A stretch of DNA of 45,584 nucleotides, from contig JAAFIB010000015.1 in the NCBI GenBank assembly GCA_013297725.1, positions 1 to 45,584 of the forward strand, in the 5' to 3' direction. The notes under the pieces are model-generated. The model was not told where the DNA came from, searched no databases, and saw only the letters and a list, made by a program, of their open reading frames with translations. The stretch is from Sphingomonadales bacterium (lineage in GTDB: Bacteria > Pseudomonadota > Alphaproteobacteria > Sphingomonadales > Sphingomonadaceae). Shown piece after piece: positions 41,174 to 45,584 of this stretch. A program made the translations under genes and the position numbers. Every line of letters begins with the position of its first letter. Position 1 is the stretch's first letter.

Positions 41174-41536
41174 ATGCTCCGTTCGAAAATTTTCGCTTGT
41201 TGCGCTGCTGCTGCTCTTATTGGCTTAAGTGCTGCTGGCGTGTCAGCCTTTGCAGGCCAAGACGCCAAGAAATCGCCCGCAAAAAAAGGCTTGCTGATCC
41301 TTTATAATGGTCAGAAATTTCAAGGCGATCTGCTTGAAATCAAAAAAGCGCGCACCAGCATGGGTGAAGATATGCGTGTTGGTAGCATTGCAGTATTCCC
41401 CGGCGAAGCATGGGAAATCTGCGAAGGCGCTCGCTTTAAAGCACCTTGCCGCATCGTCACAGCCGACGAAATGGGGCTGGGTAGCGTAATGATAAACTCT
41501 GTTCGTCCCGTTAAGCAGCCTGTAGCGGCCAAGTAA
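41174..41536 (+). CDS. Small secreted beta/gamma-crystallin-like protein
   Basis: Protein of 120 residues with a signal peptide (cleavage near VSAFAG). The mature part reads like one beta/gamma-crystallin motif pair: GLLILYNGQKFQGDLLEI, then AWEICEGARFKAPCRIV and a final VMINSVRPV, the pattern seen in bacterial crystallin-fold proteins and I36-type inhibitors, with two Cys that may form a disulphide. No Ca2+-binding (N/D)-(N/D)-x-x-S/T signature is clearly present. It stands alone between the helicase and alaC; role unknown. Confidence 0.7.
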   Translation: MLRSKIFACCAAAALIGLSAAGVSAFAGQDAKKSPAKKGLLILYNGQKFQGDLLEIKKARTSMGEDMRVGSIAVFPGEAWEICEGARFKAPCRIVTADEMGLGSVMINSVRPVKQPVAAK

Positions 41537-41569
41537 GGACGCCTGAAACAAACCGGAGAGCCCAAGACC

Positions 41570-42781
41570 ATGTCCGAAGAATTCTACCGCATGAAGCGCC
41601 TGCCGCCGTATGTTATCGCCGAAGTGAATGCGATGCGCGCGGCGGCCCGTGCCGGTGGGGAGGACATTATTGATCTTGGCATGGGCAATCCCGATTTGCC
41701 GCCGCCGCCGCATGTTATCGAAAAGCTGTGCGAAGTGGCGCAGAAGCCGGACGCACATGGTTATTCTGCGTCAAAGGGCATTCCCGGATTACGCAAAGCG
41801 CAGGCCAATTATTACGCCCGCCGGTTTGGTGTCGACGTAGATCCCGAAACCGAAGTTGTCGTCACGATGGGATCGAAAGAAGGGCTGGCCAGTCTTGCTA
41901 CCGCGATCACCGGCCCAGGCGATGTCGTGCTTGCTCCCAATCCCAGCTACCCGATCCATACCTTTGGTTTCATTATCGCAGGGGCGACAATCCGGTCAGT
42001 GCCGACAACGCCCGATGAAAATTATTTCAAAGCGCTTGATCGGGCAATGGCATTCACAGTCCCGCGTCCATCGATCCTTGTCGTCAACTATCCCTCGAAC
42101 CCAACCGCCGAAACGGTTGACCTTGCCTTTTACGAACGGCTGGTAGCTTGGGCGAAGGAGAATAAGGTTTGGGTGCTGTCTGACCTTGCCTATTCCGAAC
42201 TATATTTCGATGGGAATCCGACGCCGTCGATCCTTCAGGTAAAGGGTGGCAAAGACGTTGCGGTAGAGTTTACCTCATTGTCGAAAACTTACTCAATGGC
42301 GGGCTGGCGCGTCGGCTTTGCGGTTGGCAACCCCACACTGATCGCGGCGATGACGCGGGTGAAATCTTATCTCGATTATGGCGCGTTTACCCCAGTTCAG
42401 GCAGCGGCTTGTGCAGCATTGAACGGTCCGCAAGATATCGTTGAACGCAACCGCGAGCTTTATCATAAACGCCGTGATGTGCTGGTCGAAAGCTTTGGCC
42501 GCGCTGGCTGGGATATCTCTGCACCGCGCGCGTCGATGTTCGCATGGGCGCCACTGCCACCTGCGCTCGCACATCTGGGCAGTCTGGAATTTTCCAAGCA
42601 ATTGCTTACCCACGCCAAAGTCGCAGTCGCACCGGGCGTTGGCTACGGTGAGGACGGCGAAGGCTTTGTGCGCATAGCGATGGTCGAAAACGAACACCGG
42701 CTGCGCCAAGCCGCCCGCAACATCAAACGCTATCTCCAGTCGATGGGTGTGAATACGCCCAGCCAGTCAAAGGCGATTTAG
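41570..42781 (+). CDS. alaC: Alanine/LL-DAP-type aminotransferase
   Basis: PLP-dependent class I/II aminotransferase of 403 residues, closest to AlaC (alanine-synthesising, glutamate-pyruvate). The PLP lysine is in SLSKTYSMAGWRVGFA, with VNYPSNPTAE and SDLAYSEL before it. The start MSEEFYRMKRLPPYVIAEVN is typical of AlaC rather than of DapL or AspC. A ribosome site (CGGAGAG) lies upstream of ATG 41570. It probably uses pyruvate/glutamate, but specificity should be seen as inferred. Confidence 0.9.
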   Translation: MSEEFYRMKRLPPYVIAEVNAMRAAARAGGEDIIDLGMGNPDLPPPPHVIEKLCEVAQKPDAHGYSASKGIPGLRKAQANYYARRFGVDVDPETEVVVTMGSKEGLASLATAITGPGDVVLAPNPSYPIHTFGFIIAGATIRSVPTTPDENYFKALDRAMAFTVPRPSILVVNYPSNPTAETVDLAFYERLVAWAKENKVWVLSDLAYSELYFDGNPTPSILQVKGGKDVAVEFTSLSKTYSMAGWRVGFAVGNPTLIAAMTRVKSYLDYGAFTPVQAAACAALNGPQDIVERNRELYHKRRDVLVESFGRAGWDISAPRASMFAWAPLPPALAHLGSLEFSKQLLTHAKVAVAPGVGYGEDGEGFVRIAMVENEHRLRQAARNIKRYLQSMGVNTPSQSKAI

Positions 42782-42790
42782 ACTTAAGTG

Positions 42791-42898
42791 ATGTCTTGGA
42801 AAAGACCGGGCCATGCCAATTGGAGCAAAGCTGCGGGATGCTGGATCTATCCTGTGATCCTGATTGGTGGGTATCTGGTCTTTCGGCTTTTTGTATGA
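42791..42898 (+). CDS. Tiny single-helix membrane protein ORF
   Basis: ORF of 35 codons between alaC and the next thioesterase, too short for ordinary gene lists. The peptide begins MSWKRPGHANWSKAAGCWIY and has one hydrophobic segment (PVILIGGYLVFRLFV) at the end, with positive charges before it, as in small membrane proteins. It ends 7 bases before the next start. The ribosome site is weak (TAAGTG), so the ORF is a candidate only. Confidence 0.4.
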   Translation: MSWKRPGHANWSKAAGCWIYPVILIGGYLVFRLFV

Positions 42899-42905
42899 GG
42901 GAATA

Positions 42906-43352
42906 ATGGCGCGTACTGATTTTGCCTTTCACCACAGTTTCCGAGTGCGCTGGTCAGAAACCGATGCGCAGGGCGTGGTCTTTAACGCGCGCTATCTGGA
43001 CTATGCCGATATCGCGATTACCGAATACTGGCGGCAATGCGGGATCAGGCTAGTCAACAGAGACGAGCCGTTGGAGTTCCATGTCAAAAAGGCTACTGTT
43101 ACATGGTTCGCTCCGATCAAACCCGACGAGATGATCGAGGTCATGGCGCGCACAATAAAGACCGGGCGGACGAGCATGACGCAGTTTGTTGAAATCCATG
43201 GCCACAACGCAGAAGGCAGAGACGATCTGCGGGCCGAGGTTGAGCTGGTCAGCGTCTACGTTGATCTTGACACTCACCGGCCGATGGTGCTGCCCGAATG
43301 GGTGCCGGGTTTGTTTGCCGAGTTTGATGCAAAGGCAATGGAGACAGCATAA
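42906..43352 (+). CDS. YbgC/FadM-like acyl-CoA thioesterase
   Basis: Hotdog-fold thioesterase of 148 residues. RVRWSETDAQGVVFNARYLDYAD holds the 4-hydroxybenzoyl-CoA-thioesterase active-site pattern with the catalytic Asp (SETD). The ATG at 42906 has GAGGG upstream. Its stop shares one base with the ATG of the next gene, and all following genes overlap too, so this is the first gene of a tight cluster (thioesterase, HCCA isomerase, VOC lipoprotein, crotonase). The substrate is unknown, likely an aromatic or short acyl-CoA. Confidence 0.88.
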   Translation: MARTDFAFHHSFRVRWSETDAQGVVFNARYLDYADIAITEYWRQCGIRLVNRDEPLEFHVKKATVTWFAPIKPDEMIEVMARTIKTGRTSMTQFVEIHGHNAEGRDDLRAEVELVSVYVDLDTHRPMVLPEWVPGLFAEFDAKAMETA

Positions 43353-43972
43353 TGGCGCAGGAGCGGATGGAGTTTTTCTATGACCTGTCCAGCCCTTGGA
43401 CGTATCTAGCCTTTACCAACCTGTTCGGAGTGATGGAGCGCACCGGATATTGCGCGCGGTTGCGCCCGATATTGGTCGGCGGGGTATTCAACGCAGTGAA
43501 CCCGGCAGTCTATAAAGCACGCGAGCAAAGCGATAATCGGCGCATGACACATAGCTGGAAAGTGCTGAAAGATTGGGCGGCGCTGACGGGCGTGGAGATG
43601 AACTTCCCGTCGCCGTATCACCCGGCAAAGAGCGTGAACGCGATGCGGTTTTGCTGCGCGCTGGCCGATGACATGCCTGCATTGGTCGAATTTTCACGCG
43701 CTGCATTCCAAAGCTATTTTAGCGCGCAGGAAAATCTGGATGATCCGGATGTGCTGGTGGCTGTTGCCAATAGAGCAGGGCTGGATGGTGAGGCCATGCG
43801 CGTTGCATCACAGACTGACGAAGTCAAAGCTCTGCTTCGCGCCAACACCGAAGAATTGATCGCGCGTGGCGGCTATGGTTCGCCTACCATTTTTGTCGAT
43901 GGCACCGACATGTACTTCGGCAATGACCAGCTGCCGTTGGTTCAGGCAGCTTTGCTCCGCAAAGAAACCTGA
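43352..43972 (+). CDS. HCCA isomerase family protein
   Basis: DsbA-fold protein of 206 residues homologous to 2-hydroxychromene-2-carboxylate isomerase (glutathione-dependent, aromatic degradation) or kappa-class transferase. FFYDLSSPWTYLAFTNLFG keeps the active-site Ser before Pro, unlike its paralogue at 30675. The end GYGSPTIFVDGTDMYFGNDQL is classical. It overlaps the neighbours by one base on each side and is translated with them. In this operon it may act on a CoA-linked or aromatic intermediate. Confidence 0.89.
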   Translation: MAQERMEFFYDLSSPWTYLAFTNLFGVMERTGYCARLRPILVGGVFNAVNPAVYKAREQSDNRRMTHSWKVLKDWAALTGVEMNFPSPYHPAKSVNAMRFCCALADDMPALVEFSRAAFQSYFSAQENLDDPDVLVAVANRAGLDGEAMRVASQTDEVKALLRANTEELIARGGYGSPTIFVDGTDMYFGNDQLPLVQAALLRKET

Positions 43973-44442
43973 TGGGCATCGCGCGTAATTTGACGGCAGT
44001 TTTGCTTGCTGGGATGTTGGTTGCGGGGTGCAAGCCGGTTGCAAAAGAGGAGAAACAGAACGTGGCGCATCCAGTTTTCTACTTCGAAATCCCCGTTACC
44101 GATATGGATCGCGCTGTTGATTTCTATCAGAAGCTTCTGGGCGTCAAACTCGAACGAGAAAGCGTGGATGGTTACGAGATGGCGCGTTTTCCATTTGCTG
44201 AAGGTGCAGCCGGTGCAACCGGCGCATTGGCCAAGGGCGATGTTTACAAACCATCGAAAGATGGCGCGATCATTTACTTCCATGTCGATGATATTAAGGG
44301 CACAGTTGCTAAGGCTGAGGCGATGGGCAGGCCGGTGCTGTACCCGGTGAAGGATATTGGCGATGCTGGTTTCGTCGCCGAAATCGAAGATAGCGAAGGC
44401 AATCGTCTGGCCCTAAGCCAGTTGCCAGAGGAGACAAAATGA
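43972..44442 (+). CDS. VOC (glyoxalase-fold) protein, lipoprotein form with internal second start
   Basis: Protein of 156 residues. From ATG 43972 (one-base overlap TGATG) it begins with a lipoprotein signal, NLTAVLLAGMLVAGCKP, with the lipobox LVAGC. From residue 31 it is a VOC/glyoxalase domain (FYFEIPVTDMDRAVDFYQKL). A GTG at 44062 with AGAGGAGA (44046-44053) gives the same domain without the signal. Metal ligands are not clear. It may be made in a membrane-anchored and a soluble form, or one of the starts may be a relic. Confidence 0.8.
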   Translation: MGIARNLTAVLLAGMLVAGCKPVAKEEKQNVAHPVFYFEIPVTDMDRAVDFYQKLLGVKLERESVDGYEMARFPFAEGAAGATGALAKGDVYKPSKDGAIIYFHVDDIKGTVAKAEAMGRPVLYPVKDIGDAGFVAEIEDSEGNRLALSQLPEETK

Positions 44443-45242
44443 ACAACCGCATCACCATTATGATGATGGACGATGGCATTGCCGATGTCCGCATGAACCG
44501 GCCCGATAAGATGAACGCGCTTGATTCGGATCAGTGGGCGGCATTGGTTGAGGCTATTGACCAGTTGAAATCGACTGCCGGATTGCGCGTTGTTGTGTTG
44601 TCAGGCGAAGGGCGTGCCTTTTGCGCGGGGCTTGATCTTGCTAGTATGGCGGGGGACCGCGACCCGGGAACTAGCAGCACCGGACATAGCCTTGCCGACC
44701 GGACAAAGGGCATAGCGAACCACGCGCAATATGTTGCGTGGGGCTGGCGCGAATTGCCAGTGCCAGTGATCGCTGCGGTGCACGGCGTAGCCTTTGGCGC
44801 TGGCAGTCAGATTATGGCGGGGGCGGATATCCGAATCGTTCATCCCGATACCCGCATCGCCATTATGGAGATGAAATGGGGCTTAGTCCCCGATGTTGGC
44901 GGTATGCCGTTATGGCGCACACAAGTGGCCGATGATGTTCTGCGCGAGATGATTTACACCAACCGTGAATTTTCCGGTGTTGAGGCAAAGGCGATGGGCT
45001 TTGCCACGCATGTTTCCGATGATCCGCATTCAGCAGCAATGGAGCTGGCAAAGGTGATCGCGAACAAAAACCCGCATGCGGTTCGTGGTGCGAAACGATT
45101 GTGCAACGCGATGGCGACCGCAAGTGATGCCGAATTGCTTCAGGCCGAAAGCGACGAGCAGGTCATGGTCATCCGCAAGCCGAACCAGATTGAGGCGGTG
45201 ATGGCAGCGATGCAGAAGCGTAAGCCGGTCTTTGTCGATTGA
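44439..45242 (+). CDS. Crotonase (enoyl-CoA hydratase family), one catalytic Glu replaced
   Basis: Crotonase-fold protein of 267 residues. The oxyanion-hole segment FCAGLDLASM and the helix GVAFGAGSQIMAGADIRI are present. Of the two catalytic glutamates of true hydratase, the second is kept (Glu144 in IMEMKWGLVPDVGG) and the first is Gln124. Members with this pattern may be isomerases, hydrolases or dehalogenase-like, so hydration is doubtful. ATG overlaps the VOC stop by 4 bases, with AGAGGAG upstream. It closes the cluster. Confidence 0.9.
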   Translation: MNNRITIMMMDDGIADVRMNRPDKMNALDSDQWAALVEAIDQLKSTAGLRVVVLSGEGRAFCAGLDLASMAGDRDPGTSSTGHSLADRTKGIANHAQYVAWGWRELPVPVIAAVHGVAFGAGSQIMAGADIRIVHPDTRIAIMEMKWGLVPDVGGMPLWRTQVADDVLREMIYTNREFSGVEAKAMGFATHVSDDPHSAAMELAKVIANKNPHAVRGAKRLCNAMATASDAELLQAESDEQVMVIRKPNQIEAVMAAMQKRKPVFVD

Positions 45243-45283
45243 TTGACTGACCAAAAAAGGCAGTTACAAAGTATGAGGTAACT

Positions 45284-45430
45284 ATGAACAAAAATAACGA
45301 TGATTTTTTGGTAGAGCATAATCATTTGATGGAAGATATTAAGTCTCGAAAAAAGAAAGTCAGAATTTATTTATTTTTTTTCGTTTTCCTTTCGTTGGGA
45401 ATTGGTATCTTAAAGGGCATGTATAATTAG
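45284..45430 (+). CDS. AT-rich small membrane-protein ORF
   Basis: ORF of 48 codons in a visibly AT-rich stretch, with GAGGT (45275-45279) 4 bases before ATG 45284. The peptide starts MNKNNDDFLVEHNHLMEDIK, continues with a basic KSRKKK run and ends with one hydrophobic helix (IYLFFFVFLSLGIGIL). No family is recognised. The codon use (AAA, AAT, TTT) is unlike all neighbours, so it may be an orphan or recent import. Confidence 0.5.
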   Translation: MNKNNDDFLVEHNHLMEDIKSRKKKVRIYLFFFVFLSLGIGILKGMYN

Positions 45431-45486
45431 CATTATTGCATAATTTTTGAGATTCGTATTCAGGTATTCAAGTCAAATTTCACGAA

Positions 45487-45584
45487 CTAAAGCTTACGCC
45501 CGATCAGTTCCTTCATAATCTCGCTGGTGCCGCCAAATATCCGCGTCACACGTGCGGCGCGCCAAGCTTTGGCAATCGCATATT
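45487..45584 (-). CDS. Acyl-CoA dehydrogenase, C-terminal fragment (cut by window edge)
   Basis: The minus strand encodes a C-terminal peptide including AWRAARVTRIFGGTSEIMKE, followed by LIGRKL and a stop at 45489-45487. This is the canonical end of acyl-CoA dehydrogenases, where GG(T/S)xEI binds the FAD dimer partner. The rest lies outside the window. It converges with the crotonase cluster. Confidence 0.85.
   Translation of the reverse strand, partial: YAIAKAWRAARVTRIFGGTSEIMKELIGRKL

Noticed and set aside
1-45584. CRISPR arrays, tRNA or rRNA genes, integrases, insertion sequences, riboswitches
   Set aside because: None recognised on either strand; the only repeats are the dispersed palindromes listed.

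Overview
The window looks like chromosome from an alphaproteobacterium of the order Sphingomonadales (Sphingorhabdus or Sphingopyxis-like). The reasons are the protein families present (EpsC-type CysE, DUF2794, UbiK/BMFP, zf-CHCC, DUF4402, paired acyl-CoA dehydrogenases, class I PHA synthase), a blue-light LOV-HTH regulator very like EL222 of Erythrobacter litoralis, and palindromic intergenic repeats of the kind common in this order. Base composition is moderately GC-rich by eye, except for a short AT-rich stretch near the right end. The species assignment is inference. I see no rRNA, tRNA, CRISPR array, prophage or insertion sequence, and no gene-free stretch longer than 300 bases.

Layout. 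1-6.2 kb (+): cysE/epsC, a DUF2794 gene, a large secreted M16 zinc peptidase that appears fused at its C-terminus to a small downstream gene, tspO, ubiK and a YbjN gene. 6.2-12.0 kb (-): two overlapping hotdog thioesterases with an FMN-binding PPOX protein, a secreted protein of unknown function, tldD, a zinc-finger protein, and two tandem secreted DUF4402 proteins. 12.1-15.3 kb (+): an ABC ATPase, nadB and an oxygen-sensing FNR-type regulator, joined by 4-base overlaps. 15.3-16.7 kb (-): a small membrane protein preceded by a perfect FNR box, and a DUF808 membrane protein. 16.9-23.1 kb: an M19 dipeptidase (+), then an M20 amidohydrolase, DegP and HflC/HflK (-). 23.2-28.5 kb (+): mrp, a Tat-exported molybdenum-hydroxylase large subunit without its iron-sulfur partner, hemH, phaB and a small RHH protein.

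28.6-39.2 kb (-): LOV-HTH regulator, murA, a DsbA-like HCCA isomerase, an atypical SDR, clpS, a phasin, two acyl-CoA dehydrogenases, a CapA-family protein and PHA synthase. 39.3-45.4 kb (+): a DEAD-box helicase, a small secreted crystallin-like protein, an AlaC-type aminotransferase, a tightly overlapped thioesterase / HCCA isomerase / VOC lipoprotein / crotonase cluster, and a tiny AT-rich ORF. The window ends in the C-terminus of another acyl-CoA dehydrogenase (-).

How the genes fit together. Polyhydroxyalkanoate metabolism is spread over 12 kb (phaB, phasin, phaC); palindromes resembling PhaR operators sit at the phasin promoter and upstream of phaC. Oxygen sensing is local: the FNR homologue has the cysteines and recognition helix of true FNR, and the next gene carries its cognate box. 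Acyl-CoA turnover recurs (three acyl-CoA dehydrogenases, three thioesterases, a crotonase), and one dehydrogenase pair sits behind an 18-bp perfect palindrome. Membrane and periplasmic quality control is represented by HflKC, DegP, M16, TldD and ClpS.

The items most worth a second look are the M16 fusion, the FNR box and its membrane-protein target, the PhaR-like operators, the EL222-like photoreceptor, two enzymes with substituted catalytic residues, a lipoprotein with a second internal start, and two unlisted small membrane-protein ORFs.
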